From Flavobacteriales bacterium (GTDB lineage: Bacteria > Bacteroidota > Bacteroidia > Flavobacteriales_F > PHOS-HE28): a stretch of 64,000 nucleotides of DNA. The number at the start of each line of letters is the position of its first letter. Position 1 is the first letter of the stretch. The notes beneath the pieces were generated by a model. It saw only the letters and a list, made by a program, of their open reading frames with translations. It did not search any database and was not told where the DNA came from. Location: the NCBI GenBank assembly GCA_016715895.1, contig JADJXH010000003.1, forward strand, positions 1,474,501-1,538,500, given 5' to 3'. Shown piece after piece: positions 46,579 to 55,011 of the stretch. Made by a program: the position numbers and the translations under genes.

Positions 46579-48345
46579 ATGTCCGAACGCTTCGTCGTCA
46601 GCGCCCGCAAGTACCGCCCGGCCACCTTCGATACCGTGGTGGGCCAGGAGGCCGTGACCGGCACCCTGATGAACGCCATCCGGTCGGGCCATCTGGCGCA
46701 GGCCTTCCTGTTCTGCGGTCCCAGGGGGGTGGGCAAGACCACCTGCGCCCGCATCCTGGCCCGTACCATCAACTGCGAGAACCTCAACGCCGACCTCACC
46801 ACCTGCGGCACCTGCGCCCCCTGCCGCACCTTCGAGGAGGGGCACAGCCTCAACATCTACGAGCTGGACGCGGCCAGCAACAACAGCGTCGACGACATCC
46901 GCAACCTGATCCTGCAGGTGCAGATCGCCCCGCAGGTCGGCAGCCGCAAGGTGTACATCATCGACGAGGTGCACATGCTGAGCTCGGCGGCCTTCAACGC
47001 CTTCCTGAAGACCCTGGAGGAACCGCCCAGCTACGCCATCTTCATCCTGGCCACCACCGAGAAGCACAAGATCCTGCCCACCATCCTGAGCCGCTGCCAG
47101 GTGTTCGACTTCCGGCGGATCACCGTAACGGACATCGTGCGCCATCTGGCCGGCATCGCCGAGCGGGAGGGCATCGAGGCCGAACCGCAGGCCCTGCACG
47201 TCATCGCCCAGAAGGCTGACGGCGGGTTGCGCGACGCCCTGAGCATCTTCGACCAGCTGGTGAGCTTCGCCGGGCGCCGCCTCACCTACCAGGACGTGGT
47301 GAAGAACCTGAACGTGCTGGACCACGAGCACTATTTCCGGGTGACGGACGCGCTGGTGGCCGGTGATGTGCCCGGGGTGCTGCTGGAGTTCGACACCATC
47401 CTGCGCAACGGCTTCGACGGCCACCTCTTCGTGACCGGCCTGGGCCGTCACCTGCGCGACCTGCTGGTGTGCCAGGACCCCCGCTCGGCCGGCCTGCTGG
47501 AGGTGAGCGAGGAGCTGGCCGCCCGGTATGTGGAGCAGGCGGCCCGGGTGGAACGCCGGCTGCTGCTGAACGGGTTGGAGCGCGTGGGCCACTGCGACCT
47601 GAACTACAAGGCCAGCAAGGACCCGCGCCTGCTGGTGGAGCTGCTGCTGATCCAGCTGTGCCGCTCCGCCTCCGGTGCGGAGGCCCCAGCGACCGTGCCT
47701 GCAGGCGCGGAAAAAAAAAAGCCTGAGCCCGGTGGCCTGAGCGCCGCCCCGGCCATCGCGTCCGGACCCGCACCCGGGGCCGCACAGAGCGGGTCTCCGG
47801 ACCCGCCCTCCCCCCCCGCTGCCGAAGCGCCGGCCCCGAGCCCGCACCCCAACCCGACCCCGACCCGGCGGCTGGCGCGCGGGGTATCGCTCCGCGAAAT
47901 GGCCGCCCCGGCCGGTCAGCGCCCCGGAGCCGGAACCACCGTGGAGGAGCCCGGCGGTCCGGTGACCAAGGGCCCGCCCAAGCAGGTATCGCAGACGCTG
48001 CTGCAGAAGGCCTGGCAGGATTTCGCCCTGGCCCGCAAACGCGAGGGACGCAACAGCCTGCACGCCACCCTGATGGCCCACGAGCCCGTGTCCGCCGGTC
48101 CCGACCTGGTCACCTTCGTGATCCTCAACGAGGTGCAGGACCGCTACTTCCGCGAGGTGGGCCAGGAACTGATGGCCTTCCTGCGCCAGGAGCTCGACGC
48201 CCCGGGGCTGGAACTGAAGGTGGTGAAGGAGGAAGTGACCGACCTGCGGCCGCGCTACACCCCGATGGACCGCTTCCGCATCCTGGCCGAGAAGAACCCG
48301 GCCCTGCTGAAGCTGAAGGACGAGCTGGACCTGGACCTGGGGTGA
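46579..48345 (+). CDS. dnaX: DNA polymerase III subunit tau (and probably gamma) (588 aa)
   Basis: Clamp-loader ATPase. The N-terminal AAA+ module carries RKYRPATFDTVVGQEAV, Walker A GPRGVGKTTCARIL, the four-cysteine zinc site (CENLNADLTTCGTCAPC), Walker B VYIIDEVHML, and the SRC sensor/arginine-finger region TILSRCQVFDF. Domain III ends near residue 365. A Pro/Ala-rich linker (about 370-465) follows, then a C-terminal tau-type domain (about 470-588). At the start of the linker is an A10 run with a slippery A-AAA-AAG in the proper frame and a TGA two codons later in the -1 frame, which would yield a gamma form of about 382 residues. Confidence 0.96.
   Translation: MSERFVVSARKYRPATFDTVVGQEAVTGTLMNAIRSGHLAQAFLFCGPRGVGKTTCARILARTINCENLNADLTTCGTCAPCRTFEEGHSLNIYELDAASNNSVDDIRNLILQVQIAPQVGSRKVYIIDEVHMLSSAAFNAFLKTLEEPPSYAIFILATTEKHKILPTILSRCQVFDFRRITVTDIVRHLAGIAEREGIEAEPQALHVIAQKADGGLRDALSIFDQLVSFAGRRLTYQDVVKNLNVLDHEHYFRVTDALVAGDVPGVLLEFDTILRNGFDGHLFVTGLGRHLRDLLVCQDPRSAGLLEVSEELAARYVEQAARVERRLLLNGLERVGHCDLNYKASKDPRLLVELLLIQLCRSASGAEAPATVPAGAEKKKPEPGGLSAAPAIASGPAPGAAQSGSPDPPSPPAAEAPAPSPHPNPTPTRRLARGVSLREMAAPAGQRPGAGTTVEEPGGPVTKGPPKQVSQTLLQKAWQDFALARKREGRNSLHATLMAHEPVSAGPDLVTFVILNEVQDRYFREVGQELMAFLRQELDAPGLELKVVKEEVTDLRPRYTPMDRFRILAEKNPALLKLKDELDLDLG
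47711..47726 (+). promoter_or_regulatory. Predicted dnaX recoding site (A10 run, A-AAA-AAG, -1-frame TGA)
   Basis: Ten adenines at 47711-47720 are followed by G. In the dnaX frame the codons are GAA-AAA-AAA-AAG, so 47715-47721 is the heptamer A-AAA-AAG used by E. coli dnaX. A -1 slip, or transcripts with one extra A, continues GCC then TGA (47724-47726). The full frame reads on as tau. A GC-rich segment just downstream (47727-47760) could form a stimulatory hairpin. The combination of position, heptamer and immediate stop matches known dnaX gamma/tau switches. Confidence 0.75.
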
Positions 48346-48384
48346 GCGGACCCGCACCGGCGAACGGACGGGGGTCGCCGGCCG

Positions 48385-48392
48385 TATATTGG
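48385..48392 (+). promoter_or_regulatory. Possible -7 element of the vapBC-type pair
   Basis: TATATTGG resembles TAnnTTTG with one mismatch, 27 nt before the ATG at 48420. A near palindrome, CCATATTCGG, between box and start could be an autoregulatory operator. Confidence 0.4.
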
Positions 48393-48419
48393 CACCCATA
48401 TTCGGCGATACAGGCACCC

Positions 48420-48665
48420 ATGAAGACCACCATCGAACTACCGGAGGCGTTGTTCGAAAAAGCCAAGCGCCATGCACGCGCACGGAAGACCACGTTGAAG
48501 GCGCTGATCGAGCAAGGTCTGCGCTTGGTGCTGGCCGAGAAGCATGGTGACCCCGCCTTCAAGCTGAGGGATGCCAGCGTAGGCGGTGCCGGTCTCAACC
48601 CTGAATTCAAGGATGCTCCTTGGGAGATGGTCCGCGATACGATCTACAGGGGCGAAGGGGCATGA
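48420..48665 (+). CDS. VapB-like ribbon-helix-helix antitoxin (81 aa)
   Basis: Starts MKTTIELPEALFEKAKRHARARKTTLKALIEQGLRLVL, a ribbon-helix-helix DNA-binding fold: a short strand, then two helices, as in VapB/DUF2191 antitoxins. The C-terminal 35 residues are flexible and acidic, suited to wrap the toxin. It overlaps the PIN-domain gene by 4 bp (ATGA), the classic arrangement of a toxin-antitoxin operon. The toxin-antitoxin complex probably represses its own promoter. ATG 48420 is chosen because the fold begins here. Confidence 0.85.
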   Translation: MKTTIELPEALFEKAKRHARARKTTLKALIEQGLRLVLAEKHGDPAFKLRDASVGGAGLNPEFKDAPWEMVRDTIYRGEGA

Positions 48666-49099
48666 TCGCCGTGGACACCAATCTTCTGGTATTCGCCCAC
48701 CGGCGCGATTCGTCGTTCCATTCGAGCGCCAAGGACCTGGTGACCCAGCTCGCTGAGGACAGGGCGGCCTGGGCCATACCCTGGCCCTGCCTGCATGAGT
48801 TCCACGCCATCGTGACGCATCCGCGCATCTACGCACCGCCCAGCACGCCGGAACAGTCCATCGCACAGATCGAGGCCTGGCTCGCCTCGCCCACGTTGCA
48901 GCTCCTTTCGGAGAACGAGATGCACTGGCCTGAGCTGCGCGGGCTGTTGGGCAAGGCCAAGGTGCAAGGCCCCTTGGTGCATGATGCGCGCATCGCGGCG
49001 ATCTGCCTGAGCCATGGTGTCCGTGAGCTCTGGTCCGCCGACCGGGACTTCAGCCGGTTCCCCCGCCTGCGCGTCAAGAATCCGCTCATCAAGGCCTGA
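48662..49099 (+). CDS. VapC-like PIN-domain toxin (145 aa)
   Basis: PIN-domain ribonuclease of the VapC class. The acidic magnesium-site residues can be placed: Asp in MIAVDTNLLVFAHR (residue 5), Glu in CLHEFHAIV, Asp in LVHDARIAAIC and Asp in WSADRDFSRF. All four are present, so the enzyme looks intact. Such toxins cleave tRNA or rRNA and stop translation when the antitoxin is lost. The length is typical. It follows dnaX, probably as an independent two-gene module. Confidence 0.88.
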   Translation: MIAVDTNLLVFAHRRDSSFHSSAKDLVTQLAEDRAAWAIPWPCLHEFHAIVTHPRIYAPPSTPEQSIAQIEAWLASPTLQLLSENEMHWPELRGLLGKAKVQGPLVHDARIAAICLSHGVRELWSADRDFSRFPRLRVKNPLIKA

Positions 49100-49109
49100 C
49101 CCAGGGCTC

Positions 49110-49202
49110 AATGAGGACCGCCCTGTTGCTCTTCTTCGTTCACGCCGCATATCTGGTCTGCGCGCAGCGGCTGTACAGCGGAGTTCATATTGTGGTCCTC
49201 TG
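49110..49202 (+). pseudogene. Possible remnant of a secreted-protein gene (30 codons)
   Basis: A short open frame reads as a signal peptide, MRTALLLFFVHAAYLVCAQ, and then stops after RLYSGVHIVVL. It looks like the beginning of a secreted protein whose remainder is gone. It may also be chance. The region 49203-49269 shows nothing else before the icd promoter. Confidence 0.3.
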
Positions 49203-49269
49203 AACGTGGCGGTTCCGTTGCGTTCCCGGCGTCCCTGCGGTGAACGACCTGCACTTGCATCGCGCGGGG

Positions 49270-49277
49270 TACTTTCG
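49270..49277 (+). promoter_or_regulatory. -7 element of icd
   Basis: TACTTTCG matches TAnnTTTG except at position 7, 67 nt before the icd ATG. Confidence 0.5.
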
Positions 49278-49344
49278 CGGCCGGAACACCGGTCCGAACA
49301 ACCGGACGAGCGGACCACCACCCACTGACAACCAAGCGCAACCG

Positions 49345-50571
49345 ATGTCGAAGATCAAGGTGACCAAGCCCGTTGTGGAGCTCGATGGCGATGAGATGAC
49401 CCGCATCATCTGGAAGTGGATCAAGGACCAGCTGATCCTCCCCTATGTGGATGTGCCCATCGAGTACTACGACCTTGGCATCGAGCACCGCGACAGGACC
49501 GACGACAAGGTGACGGTGGAGAGCGCGAAGGCCATCCTGAAGCACCATGTGGGCATCAAGTGCGCCACCATCACGCCGGATGAGGCCCGTGTGGAGGAGT
49601 TCGGATTGAAGCAGATGTGGAAGAGCCCCAACGGCACCATCCGCAACATCCTGAACGGCACCGTGTTCCGCGAGCCCATCGTGATCAGCAACATCCCGCG
49701 CCTGGTGCCGGGGTGGACGCAGCCCATCGTCATCGGCCGCCACGCCTTCGGCGACCAGTACCGCGCCACCGACGCGGTGATCAAAGGCAAGGGCAAGCTC
49801 ACCATGACCTTCACCCCGGAGGACGGCGGCAGCCCCACCACCTGGGACGTGTACCAGTTCGATGGCAACGGTGTGGCCCTGAGCATGTACAACACCGACG
49901 AGAGCATCGAGGGCTTCGCGATGAGCTGCTTCAACCTCGCGCTCAGCAAGAAGTGGCCGCTCTACCTCAGCACCAAGAACACCATCCTCAAGAAGTACGA
50001 CGGCCGCTTCAAGGACATCTTCGAGGACATCTACCAGAAGCACTTCAAGGCTGATTTCGAGAAGGCCGGCATCGTGTACGAGCACCGCTTGATCGACGAC
50101 ATGGTGGCCAGCGCCATGAAGTGGAGCGGCGGCTTCGTGTGGGCCTGCAAGAACTACGACGGCGACGTGCAGAGCGACACGGTGGCGCAGGGCTTCGGCT
50201 CGCTGGGCCTGATGACCAGTGTGCTGATCACCCCGGACGGGAAGACCATGGAGGCCGAGGCCGCGCACGGCACCGTGACCCGCCACTACCGCATGCACCA
50301 GCAGGGCAAGCCCACCAGCACCAACCCCATCGCCAGCATCTTCGCCTGGACGCGCGGGCTGGCCTTCCGCGGCAAGCTGGACGGCAACCAGGCCCTGATC
50401 GACTTCTGCACGAAGCTGGAGCAGGTGTGCATCCGCACCGTGGAGAGCGGGAAGATGACGAAGGACCTCGCGGTGTGCATCCACGGGGAGAAGGTGGGCC
50501 CCGAGCACTACCTCACCACCGAGAAGTTCATGGACGCCCTGCGCACCGATCTGGAGCGTGGCATGGCCTGA
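49345..50571 (+). CDS. icd: NADP-dependent isocitrate dehydrogenase, dimeric type II (408 aa)
   Basis: Oxidises isocitrate to 2-oxoglutarate with NADP. The N-terminus KVTKPVVELDGDEMTRIIWKWIKDQLILPY is characteristic of the eukaryote-like type II homodimeric enzyme, not the E. coli type. Further signatures: NGTIRNILNGTVFREPI, the substrate-site RHAFGDQYRATD, the metal-site DGDVQSDTVAQGFGSLGLMTSV, and the coenzyme loop EAAHGTVTRHYR. The length is normal. The ATG at 49345 is favoured over an open extension to 49240, which is not conserved-looking. A second copy of its last 14 codons lies at 51891. Confidence 0.96.
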   Translation: MSKIKVTKPVVELDGDEMTRIIWKWIKDQLILPYVDVPIEYYDLGIEHRDRTDDKVTVESAKAILKHHVGIKCATITPDEARVEEFGLKQMWKSPNGTIRNILNGTVFREPIVISNIPRLVPGWTQPIVIGRHAFGDQYRATDAVIKGKGKLTMTFTPEDGGSPTTWDVYQFDGNGVALSMYNTDESIEGFAMSCFNLALSKKWPLYLSTKNTILKKYDGRFKDIFEDIYQKHFKADFEKAGIVYEHRLIDDMVASAMKWSGGFVWACKNYDGDVQSDTVAQGFGSLGLMTSVLITPDGKTMEAEAAHGTVTRHYRMHQQGKPTSTNPIASIFAWTRGLAFRGKLDGNQALIDFCTKLEQVCIRTVESGKMTKDLAVCIHGEKVGPEHYLTTEKFMDALRTDLERGMA

Positions 50572-50649
50572 GGCCTTATCCCGCCGCGGGGCAACCGGAT
50601 CGCCGGACGGGCGTCTGTGGAACGGCAAGGTCTCTCCCTATCTTTCGCT
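50527..50649. repeat. icd 3' end plus downstream promoter region, copy 1
   Basis: Runs from the codons FMDALR of icd through the stop to the promoter of the next gene. It aligns with 51891-52016 almost end to end with scattered substitutions and short indels (a little under 90% identity by eye). Confidence 0.92.
50639..50646 (+). promoter_or_regulatory. -7 element of the inserted secreted-protein gene
   Basis: TATCTTTC matches TAnnTTTG except the last base, 18 nt before the ATG at 50665. Confidence 0.45.
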
Positions 50650-50664
50650 AGACCTTCATGCTCC

Positions 50665-51816
50665 ATGCTGCGTGCTCAACACCCCGGTTCGCTGCTCATG
50701 TTCACCATTGTGCTGAACGCATCCCCGATGGACGGAGCAGCCAAATGCAATCGGTATTGGGATCTTTTCGTGAGGTCCAACGGCACCAACTGGGACCTGG
50801 CCTTCCTCAACGACACCCTGCACCTGAGCTCGGCTGATACCTTGATCTTCCACGAAGTGATGCTTGGGGACTGTCCCCCCTATTTCGTGACCCATATCTG
50901 GAACGGCGACACGATCCCACTGGGCGCACCTTTAACCTTCCGGATCACCGGTCAAGGTCAGCATCTCATCATTGAAGAGAGACCCTTGGAACCCGTTACG
51001 GTGATCGCCAGCTTCGTGATCGAGCCGACAAGCACGGTCTCGAGGGAGTGTATTCTGACCCTGAGCGCGCTATTGGGTGGTGCGATGGAGCCAGACCCTG
51101 GTCAATGTTGCCTGATGCGGGACGATCTCCGGCAAGCGGGCATTATCCCACTCATGGAGCCGTATTCGACCATGGGCTTCACACTTACCCATGGTACAGG
51201 CCTGAGCGTGGATCCACAGGTTTTTACAGATCAAGTGAGCGACCTGTCCAATGTTGTTGATTGGGTCCTGCTCGAACTCCGCGACCCGAATGACGCATCC
51301 ACCATTCTGTACACGAAGCCTGCCTTCATCACCAGGAGCGGTAGCGTGCGGGAACCGTCGAACTTGAACCCATGGCTGAAGTTCGATATTGCTCCCGGTC
51401 CATACTTCCTGGCTCTCCGTCATCGCAACCACCTGGGCGTCATGACGGGAGCGCCAGTGCCACTTTCTGAATATGCGTTGAACCTGGACATGCGGTCCCC
51501 CGGTTCGGCCCTCTTCGGAAGCGGGTCGTTGATGCCCTTGCCTATGGCTCAGTGGGCGCTATGGCCCGGGAACGCGAAGCTGAGCACATCACGGCAACAG
51601 GTCAAATTCGCCGGAGCCCTCAATGATCAAGATGCCGTGCTTGCCCGGACTGGAGGGTCGATACCGACGAACACTACAACCGGTTACTGGCCCGAGGACA
51701 CCAATCTCGACGGCGTGGTGAAATACTCCGGATGGGCGAACGACAGGGATATCATCCTACAGGCCATTGACGGCGCTGTTCCAACTTCTGTGCGCGTGGA
51801 ACAGCTGCCGGACTGA
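50665..51816 (+). CDS. Protein of unknown function with dockerin-like C-terminal motif (383 aa)
   Basis: No family is recognised for the main body. The last 45 residues (GYWPEDTNLDGVVKYSGWANDRDIILQAIDG) match the Asp/Asn-rich motif D-x-N-x-DG-x-V-KY-x-G-x-x-NDRD-x-IL common at the end of Bacteroidota secreted proteins, suggesting extracellular location. The N-terminus lacks a clean signal peptide: either ATG 50665 or ATG 50698 may start it, or the true 5' end was lost. Codon use and base composition look less G+C-rich than in its neighbours. It sits between two copies of the icd 3' end, so it was probably acquired. Confidence 0.65.
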   Translation: MLRAQHPGSLLMFTIVLNASPMDGAAKCNRYWDLFVRSNGTNWDLAFLNDTLHLSSADTLIFHEVMLGDCPPYFVTHIWNGDTIPLGAPLTFRITGQGQHLIIEERPLEPVTVIASFVIEPTSTVSRECILTLSALLGGAMEPDPGQCCLMRDDLRQAGIIPLMEPYSTMGFTLTHGTGLSVDPQVFTDQVSDLSNVVDWVLLELRDPNDASTILYTKPAFITRSGSVREPSNLNPWLKFDIAPGPYFLALRHRNHLGVMTGAPVPLSEYALNLDMRSPGSALFGSGSLMPLPMAQWALWPGNAKLSTSRQQVKFAGALNDQDAVLARTGGSIPTNTTTGYWPEDTNLDGVVKYSGWANDRDIILQAIDGAVPTSVRVEQLPD

Positions 51817-51890
51817 TGCCTCCCCTTCGACTTCGACGGATCCTAATGGGTCCAACACGAAGCTTGCTGCGCCGCGGAGTTTCCTCCAGT

Positions 51891-52016
51891 TTCATGGACG
51901 CCCTGCGCGCCGAACTGGAGCGTGGCATGGCCTGAGGCCTTCCCCCTTGGCGGGGCAACCTGCATCGCCGGACGGGCGTCTGTGGAGCGTGAGGGTCTCT
52001 TCCTACCTTCACCGCT
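51891..52016. repeat. icd 3' end plus downstream promoter region, copy 2
   Basis: Reads as the last 14 codons of icd (FMDALRAELERGMA, two conservative changes from copy 1), a stop, and about 80 bp leading to the promoter of the following gene. No upstream icd sequence precedes it. 51817-51890 shows no feature. Confidence 0.92.
52004..52011 (+). promoter_or_regulatory. -7 element of the gliding-type surface protein gene
   Basis: TACCTTCA keeps TAnnTT, 17 nt before the ATG at 52029. It lies in icd-3'-end copy 2. Confidence 0.45.
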
Positions 52017-52028
52017 CACGCCCAGCCT

Positions 52029-54986
52029 ATGCGCCACGCTGCCCCGATCATCGCCGTGCTGGTGATGCTGCTGCTTCCTGCAGGGCTCTACGCCACGCAC
52101 ATCAGCGGGGTGGACATCAGCACCACCTGCGTCGGCAACAACCAGTTCCAGATCACCCTGAACCTGTTCCGGGATTGCAGCGGCATCAGCATGCAGGCCA
52201 CGGAGGACGTGCAGGTGACGAGCAGCTGCGGGCAGTCCTTCACCATCACGCTGCAGCAAGGCCCGGGCTCGGGGCAGGAGATCAGCCAGTTGTGCCCGCC
52301 GATCCTGCCCCAGAGCGACTGCGGCAACGGCGGCTATCCCGGCATGGAGGCCTACAACTACGTGGGGCTCGTGACCCTGAACCCGCCCTGCAATTCCTGG
52401 ACGATCAGTTGGAGCGACTGCTGCCGGAACACCTCGGTGAACGTTCCGGGCAGCGTCAACGACGACATGTACGGGGAGGCGGTGCTGAACACGGCCACGG
52501 CCCCCTGCAACGACAGCCCGGTCTTCACTGCGCAGCCCATCCCCTTCGTGTGCCTCAACCAACCGGTGAACTACAACTTCGGGGTGTACGACCCCAATGG
52601 GGATTCGCTGGTCTACACCTTCATCGAAGGTCGCATCGATGGCAGCACCGCGTTGGGCTACGGTGCGGGCTACACGGGCACCAACCCCATTCCGGGCATC
52701 ACCCTGGACCCCAACTCGGGCGCCGTGAGCTTCACGCCCACGCAGACGGGCAACTTCATCGTGGTGGTGGAGGTGGCCGAGTACGATGCCAACGGCAACC
52801 TGCTGGGCACGGTGATGCGCGACATGCAGTTCACCGTCATCAACTGCACCAACATCATCCCCGACGGTCCGCAGGCGTTGAGCAACCTCACCGGCGACGC
52901 CACCCAGACCGGACCGTTCAGCGTGGAGCTCTGCCCGGGTGATCAGTTCTGCCTGGATCTGGTCTTCGGCGATGGCAATCCCCTGGACTCCCTCACCCTC
53001 ACCTCGAACGTGGACCTGGTGTTCCCCGGGGCCACCTTCGTGCAGACCGGGGTGAACCCGGCCACAGCGAGCATCTGCGGCACCGCGCAGCCCGGCACCA
53101 GTTCTACCGCCTTCACGGTGACCGCCGAGGACAACGCCTGCCCGGTGACCGGCCTGGTGAGCGCCACCATCTTCATCCAGATCCTCCCCAGCACGGTGAT
53201 CAACATCCAGGACACGGTGCTCTGCTACGCCGACAACCTGGCGCTGCTGGCCACCGGCGGCAACATCTTCACCTGGACCGTGCTGAGCGGACCGCCGCTT
53301 CAGGTGCCCACCAACTTCAGCTGCAATCCGTGCGCGAACCCCGTGGCCATGCCCACGGCCACCACGGTGTACGAGGTCACCAGCGACCTGCAGGGTCAGG
53401 GCTGCGTGAACAAGGACACGGTGACCGTGGTGGTGGTGCCACCCTTCGGGTTCGATGCCATCACCCTCACCGACCCCAGCTGCTTCGGCCTCGCCGATGG
53501 CAGCGTGCAGGTGACGCCCTGGGGGACGCCAGGCCCCCCGTGGACCTATGAGCTGTATGCCGGTGGGTTGCTGCAGCAGACCGTGACCGCGAACGGGCCC
53601 GGAACGCTTGCGGGCGTCGCGGATGGCACGTACACCGTGGAACTGGTGGAACCCAGCGGGTGCCGCCATGACACCGTCGTGGTGCTGAACGAACCGCCGC
53701 TGCTGGTGGCCTCCACCAGCGACACCACCATCTGCCTCACCACCGAGGCCGTACTGAGCGCACAGGCCGTGGGCGGCACCGCCCCGTACGGCTTCACCTG
53801 GGACCAGGGTCTTGTCGGCAGCGGTCCGCACACCGTGGATCCCCTGGTGAGCACCGTGTACACCGTGTTCGCCACGGACGCACAGGGCTGCACCTCCGCA
53901 CCGGTGACGGCCACGGTGGACCAGTATCCCGCGCTGAGCGTGGCGGCCTCCGCGCCGGACTCCATCTGCATCGACGCCGCTTCGGACCTGAGCGCCGTGG
54001 CCGGTGGCGGCATCGGCGCACCCTACACCTTCACCTGGTTCGAGCTGGGCAACGGGTCCATCGGCACCGGTGATGTCCTCTCCTACACGCCCAGCGGCCA
54101 GGTGAACACCTTCTACGTGGTGGTCACCGACGGATGCGGGACCCCGGCCGCTGCGGATACGGTGGACGTGGCCTGGTATCCGCCCCCGGTGCCGCTGCTG
54201 GCGCCCGATCGTTACGAGGACTGCCACCCGGCCACCTTCACCTTCACCAACCTCACCGCCGCGAGCGATGTGGGCGCGTTGTGCGAATGGGACTTCGGTG
54301 ACGGCAACACCGCGCAGGGCTGCGCCACGGTGACCAACACCTTCGTGAACGTGGGCTGCTACGACGTCACCCTCACGGTGTACAGCCCCGAGGGCTGCCC
54401 GGGCACGGCCACCTTCCCGCAGGTGGTGTGCGCCCGCCCCTATCCGGTGGCCGATTTCGACTACTTCCCGCAGAGCGCCAACGTGCTCGATCCGGAGGTG
54501 GCCTTCTTCGACCGGTCGCAGTTCCAGGTGAGCTGGGCCTGGTCGTTCGGTGCGGGCTGCGTGCCCGACTCGGCCTTCGAACCCGACCCCATCGTGCTCT
54601 TCCCCGAGGATGATGAAGGCGACTACCCGGTGTGGCTGCATGTGACCAACCAGTACGGCTGCCCGGACAGCGTGATGAAGGTGGTGCACATCGACGGCAT
54701 CTTCTTCCTCTACATGCCTAATGCCTTCACGCCGGACGGTGATGGCGTGAACGACCTGTTCGGACCCTCGGGCCAGGGCCTGGCCGATGCGGACTACGAG
54801 TTCACCGTGTTCGACCGCTGGGGCAGCCCCGTGTTCCGCACGAACGACTGGACCGAGCATTGGACCGGGGCCGGTCCCGGAGGAGGTCCGGCGGTGCAGG
54901 GGGTGTACGCCTGGCGGCTGAAGGCGAAGGACCGGTACCGCGGCCATCGCAAGGAGGCCATGGGCCATGTGACGCTCGTGCGCTGA
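52029..54986 (+). CDS. Large surface protein with gliding-motility-associated C-terminal domain (985 aa)
   Basis: A signal peptide (about 1-22, IIAVLVMLLLPAGLYA-T) is followed by THISGVDISTTCVGNNQFQITLNLFRDCSG, the opening of a recurrent Bacteroidota surface-protein domain. Several Ig/PKD-like domains follow, cysteine-rich and full of VTV and PFSV strands, including a clear PKD unit CEWDFGDGNTAQGCATVTNTF near residue 760. The C-terminus (about 895-985) is the gliding-motility-associated / type B T9SS domain: MPNAFTPDGDGVNDLFGPSG, VFDRWGSPVFRTNDW, GVYAWRLKAKD, ending GHVTLVR. Export by T9SS and surface attachment or adhesion are inferred. Confidence 0.9.
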   Translation: MRHAAPIIAVLVMLLLPAGLYATHISGVDISTTCVGNNQFQITLNLFRDCSGISMQATEDVQVTSSCGQSFTITLQQGPGSGQEISQLCPPILPQSDCGNGGYPGMEAYNYVGLVTLNPPCNSWTISWSDCCRNTSVNVPGSVNDDMYGEAVLNTATAPCNDSPVFTAQPIPFVCLNQPVNYNFGVYDPNGDSLVYTFIEGRIDGSTALGYGAGYTGTNPIPGITLDPNSGAVSFTPTQTGNFIVVVEVAEYDANGNLLGTVMRDMQFTVINCTNIIPDGPQALSNLTGDATQTGPFSVELCPGDQFCLDLVFGDGNPLDSLTLTSNVDLVFPGATFVQTGVNPATASICGTAQPGTSSTAFTVTAEDNACPVTGLVSATIFIQILPSTVINIQDTVLCYADNLALLATGGNIFTWTVLSGPPLQVPTNFSCNPCANPVAMPTATTVYEVTSDLQGQGCVNKDTVTVVVVPPFGFDAITLTDPSCFGLADGSVQVTPWGTPGPPWTYELYAGGLLQQTVTANGPGTLAGVADGTYTVELVEPSGCRHDTVVVLNEPPLLVASTSDTTICLTTEAVLSAQAVGGTAPYGFTWDQGLVGSGPHTVDPLVSTVYTVFATDAQGCTSAPVTATVDQYPALSVAASAPDSICIDAASDLSAVAGGGIGAPYTFTWFELGNGSIGTGDVLSYTPSGQVNTFYVVVTDGCGTPAAADTVDVAWYPPPVPLLAPDRYEDCHPATFTFTNLTAASDVGALCEWDFGDGNTAQGCATVTNTFVNVGCYDVTLTVYSPEGCPGTATFPQVVCARPYPVADFDYFPQSANVLDPEVAFFDRSQFQVSWAWSFGAGCVPDSAFEPDPIVLFPEDDEGDYPVWLHVTNQYGCPDSVMKVVHIDGIFFLYMPNAFTPDGDGVNDLFGPSGQGLADADYEFTVFDRWGSPVFRTNDWTEHWTGAGPGGGPAVQGVYAWRLKAKDRYRGHRKEAMGHVTLVR

Positions 54987-54992
54987 GCGACG

Positions 54993-55000
54993 CACCTTTG
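54993..55000 (+). promoter_or_regulatory. -7 element of the MATE transporter gene
   Basis: CACCTTTG, one mismatch from TAnnTTTG, 11 nt before the GTG start at 55012. Confidence 0.45.
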
Positions 55001-55011
55001 CGGCCGCTCCC

